Of a stretch of 64,000 bases of DNA, positions 36,179-47,899 are shown in pieces (the first letter of the stretch is position 1; every line of letters begins with the position of its first letter). Both the position numbers and the translations under genes were made by a program. The stretch lies in assembly GCA_019054805.1 (NCBI GenBank), contig JAHQIY010000007.1, positions 3,477,501 to 3,541,500 on the forward strand, in the 5' to 3' direction. The stretch is from Brachionus manjavacas (lineage: Eukaryota > Rotifera > Eurotatoria > Ploima > Brachionidae). The notes under the pieces were generated by a model, which saw nothing but the letters and a program-made list of their open reading frames with translations, was not told where the DNA came from and did no database searches.

Positions 36179-36980
36179 GTGACACATATAAATTCTGTTG
36201 ATGATAAAAAAATAATCTGCAATTAAAACTTTAAATATTACTGATTAGGTTAATTTTGGAAATTTGTTCTGAATTGATAATTTTCAAAAATTTTGTGTAA
36301 CTGATAATAAGATCTAATTTAATTCCAAGGAATGTTAGATTTGGGTCAAGAGGAATATGTGAGTTTCCTATCTTTATTTCATTTCAAATATTTTATCATG
36401 ATTTTTCGAAGAATCCCCATCTTTTGCAGGACTCAATGATTCTATTCACTGTCTTTTGAAGAATTATTAGAATTTCTTTTTAATTGGTATTGAATGCCCA
36501 AATAAAAGGTTGGTAGAATTTTTGAGGTTTCTGCTCAATTGTGAATCCTTTGATTTACACTTTTTCCAAGCTATTTGGCTAAGCAACTGAGGAGGGATAT
36601 TGGCCAAGTTTTTGGCAGTTGAAGCATTTGAAGCATTGAATCGAATTTTCACTGACTTCCTCTAATTTGCGTATGTCCGATTATGGAAAATCGATTTTTT
36701 GTAATTTCGCTAAATTTTTCTAGAAGAAAAGTGACTGCTTTGACTATTGATGGCTAGACCTGTTGATTTTTTTGTCATTCCAAGAACATCATCAATATCA
36801 AGGGTTTCTTTGAGAATTTTCTTGCACTCTTCAGTTTCAACATTGAATTTAATTTCTGCATTGTGCAATGCAAGGTATTTTTTGTTCTTTTATTTCTGTT
36901 TTACCTTAATTGACAGAATTACATGGAAATTTTCTCAAGTAGTCAATTTTAGAATCATCTTTTGTTTTTAAGATTAATTC
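36125..36980 (-). pseudogene. LINE fragments captured inside the foldback element
   Basis: 36125-36480 on the minus strand is a diverged copy of the reverse-transcriptase region at 33390-33800 (shared plus-strand words such as AATTCCAAGGAATGTTAGAT and GGAATATGTGAGTTTCC). 36480-36980 reads like an ORF1 piece with a zinc-knuckle-like CFKCFNCQKLGQ. The two parts are joined with most of the LINE missing between them, and stops interrupt both frames. A second copy lies in unit 2 (about 38324-39010). Confidence 0.65.
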
Positions 36981-37670
36981 TCCATTTGCATTTATGAATT
37001 TAGTTGCTGTTTTAATTAGTGATGGGAGTTTTCTCTTTAGTTTAGTTAACTAAAATTTAGTCGACTAGTTTTTAGTTAACTAATTTTTAGTTGACTTATT
37101 TTTAGTCGACTAAACTAAAATTATTAACTAAAGTTTAATTATTAAAATATTTTATTTTTTAGAAAATTTTTACTAAATAAAAGTTATAACTAAAGCAATT
37201 AGCATGATTTTTCTGTAGCAGAAACTCAAATAAATTAAAATATGAGTAAATTATCAATTAATGATTCTTTAAACCTTTGAATTTAATTGATTATAAATTA
37301 TGGAATCAACAAAGCAACCAACAGAATAAATAAATAACATTAAATAACGACTTAAATTAATAACATCTGGTTTTGTTACCTTTCCTCTTTTAAAAAATTT
37401 TCTCATAAAAAAAATGTATAACTGTCTAAATAAAGGAATGTTTCTTTTAATTAAAATTCAATAGATTAATTATCAAAATCAAATTCAAGATATTAACTAA
37501 AAATTAAAAAAAATTATATAATGTCAAATCAATGTTTTTAAATATTTTTTTGTCTCACTATTCCTTAGATATCTCACTTTCTGCATATTATAAAATAAGT
37601 TAACTAATTTTTAGTCAACTAGTTTTTAGGTTATTTATTTTTAGTTAACTAAATTTTAGTTAGCTAAAAA

Positions 37671-39717
37671 CTAGTCGACTAAATTTTAGTTAACTAAACT
37701 AAAGAGAAAACTCCCATCACTAATTAAAACAGCAACTAAATTCATAAATGCAAATGGAGAATTAATCTTAAAAACAAAAGATGATTCTAAAATTGACTAC
37801 TTGAGAAAATTTCCATGTAATTCTGTCAATTTCACAATATCTTTATTTGACTACTGTTTTATAATACTTCAATCAGGTACTCAATATAATTTAAACATAA
37901 GGAAGTTTAACATGTCTTTAAGTAATCTGTTTCTATCTCAGTTGAGTTTTTGGCGTTACTTAGTATGTTACAAAAATGTTTCAACGAACGGTGATGTTCT
38001 AAAAACTTTTCTTTCGGAAAAATCAAAAGAAACCATAGCCGAACAATTTCAAATTCTTTTATCTAAAGACTTATTTATTTAAAAAATATACAAAACTTAA
38101 ATTAAATCAAATGATTTTGAGACTTTTTTGTGGAAAATAAAACTAAAATTCAAAAAATTAAAACTACAGATTTGTTCTGAATTTTGTCAGTAAGAACGTG
38201 AAGTTTTTAGAACATCACCGTTCGTTGAAACATTTTTGTAACATACTAAGTAACGCCAAAAACTCAACTGAGATAGAAACAGATTACTTAAAGACATGTT
38301 AAACTTCCTTATGTTTAAATTATATTGAGTACCTGATTGAAGTATTATAAAACAGTAGTCAAATAAAGATATTGTGAGTGACACATATAAATTCTGTTGA
38401 TGATAAAAAAATAATCTGCAATTAAAACTTTAAATATTACTGATTAGGTTAATTTTGGAAATTTGTTCTGAATTGATAATTTTCAAAAATTTTGTGTAAC
38501 TGATAATAAGATCTAATTTAATTCCAAGGAATGTTAGATTTGGGTCAAGAGGAATATGTGAGTTTCCTATCTTTATTTCATTTCAAATATTTTATCATGA
38601 TTTTTCGAAGAATCCCCATCTTTTGCAGGACTCAATGATTCTATTCACTGTCTTTTGAAGAATTATTAGAATTTCTTTTTAATTGGTATTGAATGCCCAA
38701 ATAAAAGGTTGGTAGAATTTTTGAGGTTTCTGCTCAATTGTGAATCCTTTGATTTACACTTTTTCCAAGCTATTTGGCTAAGCAACTGAGGAGGGATATT
38801 GGCCAAGTTTTTGGCAGTTGAAGCATTTGAAGAATTTCTTTGAGAATTTTCTTGCACTCTTCAGTTTCAACATTGAATTTAATTTCTGCATTGTGCAATG
38901 CAAGGTATTTTTTGTTCTTTTATTTCTGTTTTACCTTAATTGACAGAATTACATGGAAATTTTCTCAAGTAGTCAATTTTAGAATCATCTTTTGTTTTTA
39001 AGATTAATTCTCCATTTGCATTTATGAATTTAGTTGCTGTTTTAATTAGTGATGGGAGTTTTCTCTTTAGTTTAGTTAACTAAAATTTAGTCGACTAGTT
39101 TTTAGTTAACTAATTTTTAGTTGACTTATTTTTAGTCGACTAAACTAAAATTATTAACTAAAGTTTAATTATTAAAATATTTTATTTTTTAGAAAATTTT
39201 TACTAAATAAAAGTTATAACTAAAGCAATTAGCATGATTTTTCTGTAGCAGAAACTCAAATAAATTAAAATATGAGTAAATTATCAATTAATGATTCTTT
39301 AAACCTTTGAATTTAATTGATTATAAATTATGGAATCAACAAAGCAACCAACAGAATAAATAAATAACATTAAATAACGACTTAAATTAATAACATCTGG
39401 TTTTGTTACCTTTCCTCTTTTAAAAAATTTTCTCATAAAAAAAATGTATAACTGTCTAAATAAAGGAATGTTTCTTTTAATTAAAATTCAATAGATTAAT
39501 TATCAAAATCAAATTCAAGATATTAACTAAAAATTAAAAAAATTATATAATGTCAAATCAATGTTTTTAAATATTTTTTTGTCTCACTATTCCTTAGATA
39601 TCTCACTTTCTGCATATTATAAAATAAGTTAACTAATTTTTAGTCAACTAGTTTTTAGGTTATTTATTTTTAGTTAACTAAATTTTAGTTAGCTAAAAAC
39701 TAGTCGACTAAAAATAC
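37671..39717. repeat. Tandem duplication unit 2, with an internal 170-bp deletion
   Basis: A near-identical copy of 35472-37670 that lacks about 170 bp (the part corresponding to about 36634-36803). Both junctions lie at CTAGTCGACTAAA, one of the subterminal repeats, which suggests unequal recombination or template switching at that motif. It ends with a third copy of the roughly 650-bp outer arm (39065-39717). Confidence 0.85.
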
Positions 39718-39734
39718 TTGTACTTTATAACCGT

Positions 39735-39835
39735 ACTTGTTTTGTAACATACTAAGTAACGCCAAAAACTCAACTGAGATAGAAACAGATTACTTAAAGA
39801 CATGTTAAACTGCCTTACGTTTAAATTATATTGAT
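39735..39835. repeat. Partial extra copy of the inner repeat
   Basis: TTTTGTAACATACTAAGTAA through ACATGTTAAACTGCCTTACG matches 36034-36125 with a few changes. It is a further remnant at the right edge of the foldback cluster. Confidence 0.65.
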
Positions 39836-40227
39836 AATTTTGGGTCTGAAAGAACTACAACTTTCGCTTTCTGAAAAAAATTCAATAATGAATGAATTTT
39901 TTTCCTTTTTGTATTTTTTATTTTTTTTAAAGATGCCTTAAAAAGTCGCCGTAAAAATCAGCTCTACCAAAATTTGAAAGAAATTCAATGAGAACGAAAA
40001 AATAGCTTTTTTTTCAATTAATCACCTAAAGCCTAAATAATTCACCTTTAGCTATTTAAAAACAACAATCAAATTCATTATAAATGAAAACACACGAGAC
40101 GAATTTTCCATGGTAATAAATTTAAAAATAGGCAATTTTTTTAAACTATTTTATTTCCAATACAAAATTCAAAAATGTCCATAAATATAAAATAAGATGG
40201 ATAAATGAAAGAATTTTATAGTTCCGA

Positions 40228-41025
40228 TTAGCTTGAAAGAGCTTTGAATGATATTCCTACAACTACACATACAATGACACATGAGCAGAGGCATGACAGT
40301 CCAAGAAGAATCCATGTAGTTGTAATCGACCAAAATGAAAACAAATAGCAAAGTTTGTCACAATAGGTTCCTGGATCGATTAGACTGTCGTATTGTACTT
40401 TATCATATATACTATATACCCAATAATTTCCTTTATTATTTCAAATAATAAAATAAATCAAGATTCTTTATAATTATTTACCTAGTATGAACCAAATAAA
40501 AAGAAATAAACTTAGAATTCCGTTAAAACAAGATAGAATTTTGGGTTCTGAATATTGTGTGTCTTTTCGGCTTCTATTTATTAATTAAATTATCAATTTG
40601 TTTATTTTTTGAAAATAAATATTTACTTGATACAAGTTATCATGCTTCCTAAAAATTTCAATAAAGCTGAAACAATTCCTCCAACTCCAATTACAATCAA
40701 CCATAATGGTATTTTAGGTTGAATTGAGCATTTCTCTTGTGAAATGATTCCAATAATCAGCATTGATACAGGAATAATTGAGGATATTACAAGAATGATC
40801 GAAAAAAAAACTTAAAAAAATCAAAATTATCTAATTATTTTAATTCAAAGAAATTTTTATTTTACATGATCCTGCAAGAATTTTCAGAGTTCGTATTCCA
40901 AGTTCTGCTGGAGATTTTGATTCACTTTTAGCATGCTTAATTTGGCTAATGACATCAAAGTAAGAAGGAGGCTTTTCTTCATTTTCGTCTGTTGAAACTG
41001 GATCGTAAACGGGAGCTTCGGTCAT
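40228..41025 (-). CDS. TMEM272-like four-helix membrane protein, copy 1
   Basis: Four exons, 41025-40866, 40810-40627, 40573-40482 and 40430-40228, keep phase and give 212 aa. A soluble N-terminus has a PPSYFDV motif. It is followed by four hydrophobic helices: IILVISSIIPVSMLIIGII; IPLWLIVIGVGGIVSALLKF; a helix around LSLFLFIWFILGNYWVYS; and ITTTWILLGLSCLCSCVIV. The Cys in KCSIQPKIPLWLIV and the LFLFIWFILGN.WVY and YC.KLCYLFSFW blocks match the TMEM272-like family, which has no firm biochemical function. A paralogue lies 4.3 kb away on the same strand, across transposon remains. Confidence 0.8.
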
Positions 41026-41039
41026 TCTGAAACTACAAC

Positions 41040-42640
41040 TGAATTTTTTTTATGGAAATTAATCAAATTCTAATGTATTTGAAAGAAATGAATTCAGGTA
41101 AAATGAATTTTAAGAGTTCTAAAAAAAATAATAAACGACCAACATAATATTTCAAATCTCTAAATTTAAACCTCTCTAGGTAAATTCAAAGATTATTATA
41201 AGCGAGTTTTGAAATTTTAAGCTCAATTTTTGAGGTATTTTTTTGCTTTAAATCTACCTTTTTAAATAATCATAGAAATAATTTTAATGATTAAATCAAC
41301 ACAACCTAAATTTATTAGGTAATTTCTTTATTTTTTAATTTTTAAAGCAATCTTTTATTTAGACTTTTTAAGTATGCATTTAAACAAACTTATTTTAAAT
41401 TAAAAATAATTAAAAAAGTCTGAAAAATAAATTTGAGTTCATTTTATTTGTTAAATTTTGACTCGTTTGTAAAGACGCAACTTTTTAAAAAAAATGTCTT
41501 GAAAAAATCTGTATAATTTAATAAATTATTGCTTCATATTTTTCAAAAGTTTTTTTTTAAATAAATATTACTGTCAAAATCAAATCAAGTATTCGAAATT
41601 GTTTCTTAGCAAGAACAAAATTTTTGTCAATCTAGTGACGAGGTAGATTTTTTGACTGCTCACATGTGACAACTAAAAGCATAAAATTATTTTAATTGAT
41701 CTTGTTATTTCAACGATGTGACGTTCATTTTCGAGCAAGGAATTAAAATTTTAACTTGATTAAAATTATTTAAATTACAAGTATTAAAGAATTAAACATG
41801 TTTCTACTTTTCACTTTAAGAAATTTGTGTAACTTAACTTCAAATCGAAAATGATCAAAAAAAAATTCAATCCAATTTTTAACCTAATGATAAATTTTCT
41901 TTAAAAATAACTATAGAAAAAAAATCTGATTTTAATAACTTGAAAACGTAAATAAAATACTTTAAATATGCATAAATGACTTTTTTAGAGATTTAATTAC
42001 ATACATTAATTAAAAAACTAGTCGGAAAAACATCTTGATTGCAAATCAAACAATTTCTACTTCTATAATGTTAATTATCAATTTAGATAGGACTTTTCTT
42101 TGCTGCAATTTATTTTTCGTAAATTGTTAGAATTAAAACATAAAATATTTTTGATATATATGGAGAGTTTACTTGAGAATTGGAATTTAAAAAGAAACCT
42201 TTAAAAAATAGGTTATTAAAAAGAAATAATTAATCATTTTGAAATTTTCAGAAAAAAATTAAATCAACAATTTTTTCTGCGTAGAAGCAAATTTACTTTT
42301 TAAAATATCTATTAATAATTCTTATTGTATTAAGCAAAATAAAATTTTTTTATTTAACTAATTAAAAATCTTTAATAAAAGAAAAACGAATGATTATTTT
42401 TTATTCAAAAAAACCGATTCAAAGAGTGATTATTAGCCAAATCTGCCGAGTTATTAAAATAATATGAATCATTTAGGATTTTTTATAAAAATATTATTTA
42501 GTGATTTAGATAATCACATGGCGACGAATACGTCATCATATTTTTTTTTGAATTAAATAGAATTTAGAAAATTTATAGAAAAGAAACTAGTCGGGAGAAA
42601 AAAAAGACAAAATATTATATGGTTAGTAAAATAATGCATA
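41040..42640. other. Intergenic AT-rich DNA
   Basis: No gene or repeat recognised between TMEM272-like copy 1 and the MULE remnant. Confidence 0.5.
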
Positions 42641-43720
42641 TTTAATCAGTAAACATACTTCAGTAAATTAATTAAAAAGAAATATAAAAAAAAATTTTTT
42701 TTTAGTAAATATATTGAATTTTCTCAGCAAAAGTATTTTAATCTGCAGTAAAATATATTCAGTAAAATAATTCAAAAAAAAGTAATAATTTCAAAAAAAT
42801 AATTAAATGTTCAGTTAAAATATTATTAAATCAAAAAATCCATTTCAGTAAATTAATTAAAAATAAATAGCAAAAATATCTATTTATTAGTAAATTTATT
42901 GAATTTTTGTTAACTGACTGGAAATTGATGAGTGCTCTTTTAGCATTTTTCGGACGTCCAGGTCCACGTCTCTGTCCAATCGGGATCTAGCTACCAATGG
43001 AATAACGCAATCAGCCAATTTTATCTGTGCAGAAACGGCAAGAATGTGTTTTCATAGATGTTGCTTGACGAAGGCGAGACAGGAACACTTTCCTCTAAGG
43101 TAATCATCTTCGACTAGCTGGAGACAATGGAAACTAGCTTCTAAGATGTCTTTAGAAAACGCATCAAAATCCCTATACTGGAAATCTTTATGTGCAGCGA
43201 ACCATTGGTTGATGATCGCCTTCGTTATATTTGGATTCGAAGTCGTAACTGAGTTGTCTTGGATTAGAACTTCCGCCATGATAGTATTCTTAAATGCAAA
43301 TAAAAGGGTAAATTCTCACTGACTTTCTTACTCTTTTATATGCATCTTCAGTGGCAAGAAACGAAAACTTTAACAATTATTTTATGTGTTATTGTTGAAT
43401 TTGTCTATTAAATGTTAAAAAATCAAATAGATGATAAAATTGACAAGCACTACGTCAATTTACTGCATTAGTTAAATTAATTTACTGTTTTATTTTTACT
43501 GATTTTATTAATTAATTTGCAGAATAAATTGATGTTTTTATTAGCTAGAAAATAATTTTGCTGACAAAAAAACAAATTGCTGAAGACAATTTTCTGAATA
43601 AAATTTAATGATGGGATAATCAGTTTTACTGAATAAAATATTATATTTACTGATTTATTCTATTATTTTTACTGAAGCGATAATCATTTGCCGAAAAAAA
43701 ATGTTATTTGTAGATCTTTT
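42640..43720 (-). mobile_element. MULE-type transposon remnant with SWIM zinc finger
   Basis: The minus-strand frame 43279-43052 reads MAEVLIQDNSVTTSNPNITK and continues to LRGKCSCLAFVKQHL. A TGA follows, then KHILAVSAQIK, and the frame goes on to about 42905. CxC...(C)xH is the SWIM zinc finger found at the C-terminus of MULE transposases; the third cysteine has become the stop codon. AT-rich flanks on both sides have inverted similarity (AGTAAATTAATTAAAAA on the left, TTTTTACTGATTTTATTAATTAATTT on the right), as expected for long MULE inverted repeats. The catalytic domain is not present. Confidence 0.6.
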
Positions 43721-43849
43721 GAACATTTTTTAGTAAATAGAGTTTGGATATTCTTTTTATTAAATAAATAAAAAATTGAAATAGTTTGAGATTAAAACAA
43801 TATTTTAGTATAATCATTAAAAGGAGATCATCGGCATACATTTAAATAT

Positions 43850-44270
43850 CTATTTTGATTCCATCTATAAACGATTACATCAATGTCCATTATTTCATTA
43901 ATTAGATCTTCTACCTACATCGAAAAAAGTTTTGGTGACATTGGACCGCCTCGTTTAATTCCTACAGTAGTTTTTAAGAATGAATAAATTTTATTCTTGT
44001 TTTGGACGATTGCAATTGATTCGCCATGATAAGTTCTCAGCGCTCTCCAAATTTAAGGATAAGTTTTTCAGTCTTTTAAGCATTATTTCTCTATTTACTT
44101 ATTCGAAAGCTTTACCGTCGTTTGTTGAGCAGATAAAAAGTTTCTCTTTCTTCATTTTAAAATGTTCAATGGTTTCTGTCAGTGTAATGATACCGTATTC
44201 TGAGTTTTTAGATTTAAAGCCAAATAGAGTTTGAGGATCTGGGTGTGTTTCTCTAAGTCAGTAAAGAAAG
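43850..44270 (-). pseudogene. LINE reverse-transcriptase remnant
   Basis: On the minus strand a broken frame reads TLFGFKSKNSEYGIITLTET then GKAFE-stop-VNREIM. This parallels QLGFKRKSSCSHAIFSVKET and SKAFDKVNRKIL of the plus-strand LINE at 54.1 kb. A further piece at about 43960 corresponds to the GIKRGGP..SP motif. Stops and frame changes are frequent; it is the same family but an older copy. Confidence 0.65.
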
Positions 44271-44354
44271 TATTTTCGAAAACATAGGCTATCATATCGG
44301 ATTAAGGTGCACTCATGCTATACTGATTCTAGGAAAATCGCGTTACAGCAAAAG

Positions 44355-45255
44355 AAATTTAAGTCCCAATTTTCTAGAATTTATTATTTTTTTAGGGTGG
44401 AAATCCGAAGATATATTTTAAATTCTCAAAGTTTGTTTATTATATTTAACTTGAAATAAAAATTTTATTGACTTGCTGAAACTAACAAAAATTAATCAAA
44501 GAGAGACCCTTCGAAATCGTGTGTATTAAAATTATGAAAAAATGCGTGCATTTGGCAAAAAATCCATTGTCCACCATAAATGGAAACTATTACTCCGAAA
44601 ACAGGCGGCAAACGCCGGCTTAAGTATGATAAAAAGCGTTAAATATGATAAATATGATAAAAAGGTCGAGTTCGAGCAAAAACTTTCAGTTTGGGTTGCG
44701 GTGTCTGCTAAAGAAAATTCATAACTATATATCGTTGAAAGAGGCGATTCATTTAATCAGATTGTTTACCAATATCAATGTCTGAGCAGAAGATTGCTTC
44801 CCTTCATCAAAAAGTATCATTTAGACAAAAATTATATATTCTGGTCCGACTTAGTAAACTCTCATTACGCAGAAGCGTCATTTGGCTTTTATGATCAAAA
44901 ATTCAACCAAGATAGATGTCGGCAAGATAGATAACCCTGCAAATTTGCCTGAAGCAGGACCTATTAAAGAATTTTGGTCAATATTGAAAGGAAAAGTCTA
45001 CGAGGATGGATGGTAACGAAAAAAACTTGGTCAATTGAGGCTCAGGATATTAAAATGTCTGCTTGAAACAATCAATGCAATACAGGCCTTAATAAAAGAT
45101 ATCAGTCGGAACGGATCGATCGACATAATTCGAAGAAATGATTTAATAGAAAAAAAGTTAAAAATTTAAATTCTCCTTTTAAAGCTTTAAATTCTCTTTT
45201 CTAGTCTTCATCTTTAAAAAGGAAGGAGCTATGACTTTTTCGAAAAGGACTTAAA
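44355..45255 (+). mobile_element. Mariner/Tc1-like transposase remnant
   Basis: From 44542 the frame reads FGKKSIVHHKWKLLLRKQ and EFEQKLSVWVAVSAKENS, then breaks at a stop. Further pieces give SRRLLPFIKKYHLDKNYIFW then SDLVNSHYA (the second catalytic-aspartate region), and finally a block like PIEDFWSILKGKVYE in shifted frame. Stops and shifts make it inactive. Weak candidate ends are AAATTTAAGTCC at about 44357 and its near-inverse GGACTTAAAATT at about 45248. Confidence 0.65.
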
Positions 45256-45335
45256 ATTATTGATGAAATCGAATTCTACTCCTAAAAACAACTTAATAAC
45301 TTTATTGAAATAAAAATAATAGTGTTTAAAAGCAG

Positions 45336-46390
45336 TTATTGACAACATCTGCTAATAACTAAACCAAAAACAAAATAGATAATTATGCTTATAGAAAAAA
45401 TGAATAACAAGCCGACCAATATCCAAAAAAAAATCAACGACCAAAATGCAAAATTGTAGCAAATTATGTGACAATAATTTTGTAAATTTTCATTGGTATG
45501 TTGTATTGTAGGATACTTGGAAAAAACCCAGACATTTCCTTTTTAAAGCAATTAGACATGTAAAAAAGCAAAAGAAAAAATTACCAATAACAAACCAAAC
45601 AGACATAAAAAGGCAAAGCACAAAAAACAAACAAGAGTATATACAAGGCTCTTTGACCACAACATTGCTTCGTTTTCTTAAGATTTAATTTTTAAAAACA
45701 ATTTTTTTTGAGATTTTTAGAAAAATTTTACTTAAGAAAAATATAAAGACTGGTTAAAACTCGTGAAATTCCTGTGATTAAACCGATGATGCCCATAACA
45801 ATTAGCCACAATGGTATTCTGTATTCTATGGGACATTCATCTCTTTGATAAAACCCTTTAAAATAAAAAATGTTCCAAAATTTTTGAATTCACAATTCTA
45901 GAATACCTATTGCAATCATTGCGATCGGAATGCATGTCAATATGATGAACGAAATTGTAAAGCCAACTAAGCGAAAAATTCTTAAATATTACTTACATAA
46001 TTCCAATTCTTTAATTTACAGTATTACTTGAATTAAAAGCCAACTGGTATAAATTTTGGAAAAATTTCACTGGATTTTCTGATTCATCTTTAGCTTTTTT
46101 GATGGTTTTCAAAATTATGTTTAATGAACGTGGTTCTTTTCAGGATAAATTGTTAAATTAAGTTAGATATTCTAGACTTTAATTTAAGCATTAGTTTGCT
46201 GAAGCCAGTGTTAATTTTTTATAAAGCAAATTATTGTAAAATAGGCAGGTAGCCTTAAAGTAAAAATTGAACTAAAAAAAAATCGCATATAAATTATACC
46301 TGGAAATTTAGTATCGTTCAATTCGATATTAGTGAGCTTTGGTTCATGATCTTCAAAATTAAAAGAATTACTTCTTGATTCATGTTCCAT
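45336..46390 (-). CDS. TMEM272-like four-helix membrane protein, copy 2
   Basis: The ATG at 46390 begins MEHESRSNSFNFEDHEPK. Later exons supply NIILKTIKKAKDESENPVKF, the helix GFTISFIILTCIPIAMIAIG, the family block IPLWLIVMGIIGLITGISRV, a third helix CLFFVLCLFMSVWFVIGN with WVFSKYP, and a last helix FAFWSLIFFWILVGLLFIFS ending at the TAA at 45336. I did not fix every splice site, because the two N-terminal exons are short and AT-rich; about five or six exons are needed. It is paralogous to copy 1 (40228-41025), with conserved helix order but clear divergence. Confidence 0.75.
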
Positions 46391-46399
46391 AGCACGAAT

Positions 46400-47890
46400 T
46401 TATTTATCAGCAATTTTCATATATTTCATTCAGCTTTGAATTTATTTAAAATATCTAAAAAATTTTATTTCTAAAGATGAGTAATTTTTATAATTTTTTC
46501 CTATTAAATTAGACTATTAATTGAACAAAATTTTAAAATACGCACAGGTGCTGGTTGAATCTAACTTATGCAATTCATATTTTTTAGTAACTTTAAATTA
46601 CTAAACATAAAAAAAACGAATCTACCAACTTATAAACATGTTGATAGAAATCTGGCATAATTATTTAAACTAATATTTTTATCCTTATATTTTATGGAAA
46701 TATGTGAAATTGGATTTTTTAAATTTAGTACCAAAAAGTTGGTATAAAATATCCTAAAAAATAATTTATTTATTTTATCACGCCATTTATTTAAAAATGG
46801 TTATACAAAATTTTTAGTTGAATTATTAAAATTTATCTTTCAACAATTTTACTCATTTTTTTAAATAACCCAGCCTATTCCATTAAGACTAAATTGTTCT
46901 GACTACTTTAATGTATTATATTTGATTGTAGCTACAAATAGATCGATTTCAAAAATTTTAAATATCAAAAATATTTCTATCAAATAAATTTTAAACAGAT
47001 ATTTGAAAATTAAACAAAAATAAAATGGAAAACTCTTGATGTAAATATTTATTCTAAATTGCTAAATGGTAATTTGATATTGATTTAAAAAGAGAATTCC
47101 TATAAAAGAAAATTCTCAATTAATTAAAATAAATCTAATCAAAATTTAGCTCTAGTTTTATCATGCAAACAAACAAAAACGTTTTATTCTTGATTTCTTT
47201 TCAAAGAATTTTAGATCTTAAACTATAAATTAAAGCCGGATATTGATTTCAGAATGATGAGTGTAAAACAGCCTGTATTAATCATGCTACCGTGTACTAT
47301 CGCATTATCATGCATACAATAAAATCTAAAATTTGAGTTTTAATATGGCATCTAAAGGTGGTAATTAATGCACGTACCATAACCCAAATTTTAAATCTTA
47401 AATGTTTGCAAGATAGTGTAAAGATTTACTGTGACTGGATCTTTAACAATGAAATTTACTGATACAATTTTTTTCGAATCCAATAAAGCCTAGCATAATT
47501 CCAAAAAAAAAACAGACTTGAGATAGACTCATTCTTAGCTGTACACTAATTCAACTGATGATATATTAGAAACTCCGTAAGAAATTTATTTTCCAAATTT
47601 GTCCATCCACAAATACAAACATTTAAAAAATTACCTTAAAAAAATGAGATATAGGAATTGAGAAATGAATTTTATTAAAATTTTAAATTTTTTCTTGTGC
47701 TTAAATGATTGCATTATTTTTCTATTCACATTAAGAGCTTTAATTAAAAAAAATTTAAAAAATAGCATGATAGTTAAATTTAATGATTATTTATCAAAAT
47801 AATTATTGCCTCAAGTAAAATCTTTTCTTTGAAATTTGACTTTAAAAAAAAATTGAAAAGATTGTCTCGAAAAAATGTCCTAGCAAAATT
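46400..47890. other. Intergenic AT-rich DNA
   Basis: No gene found. A 25-bp word, AGCATGATAGTTAAATTTAATGATT, at about 47764 recurs at about 51518 in NHEJ1 intron 1, hinting at an old local duplication. Confidence 0.45.
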
Positions 47891-47899
47891 TAGATTTTA

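Larger units (their letters stand above)
35472..37670. repeat. Tandem duplication unit 1 (2,199 bp)
   Basis: This starts at CTAGTCGACTAAA and is repeated directly from 37671. Two matching open frames, at 35602 and 37801, are exactly 2,199 bp apart. It includes the centre of the foldback element and its right arm. Confidence 0.85.
34856..37683. mobile_element. Foldback element with about 775-bp inverted repeats
   Basis: 34856-35633 and 36908-37683 are near-perfect inverted copies. Each arm carries two clusters of short near-palindromes with TAGTTAACTAAAA or TAGTCGACTAAAA cores, one at its outer end and one about 600 bp inward. The 1.28-kb centre contains a second inverted repeat (about 178 bp) and pieces of a Jockey-like LINE. 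No transposase is present. The layout resembles foldback or long-TIR non-autonomous DNA transposons with subterminal repeat arrays. Confidence 0.8.
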
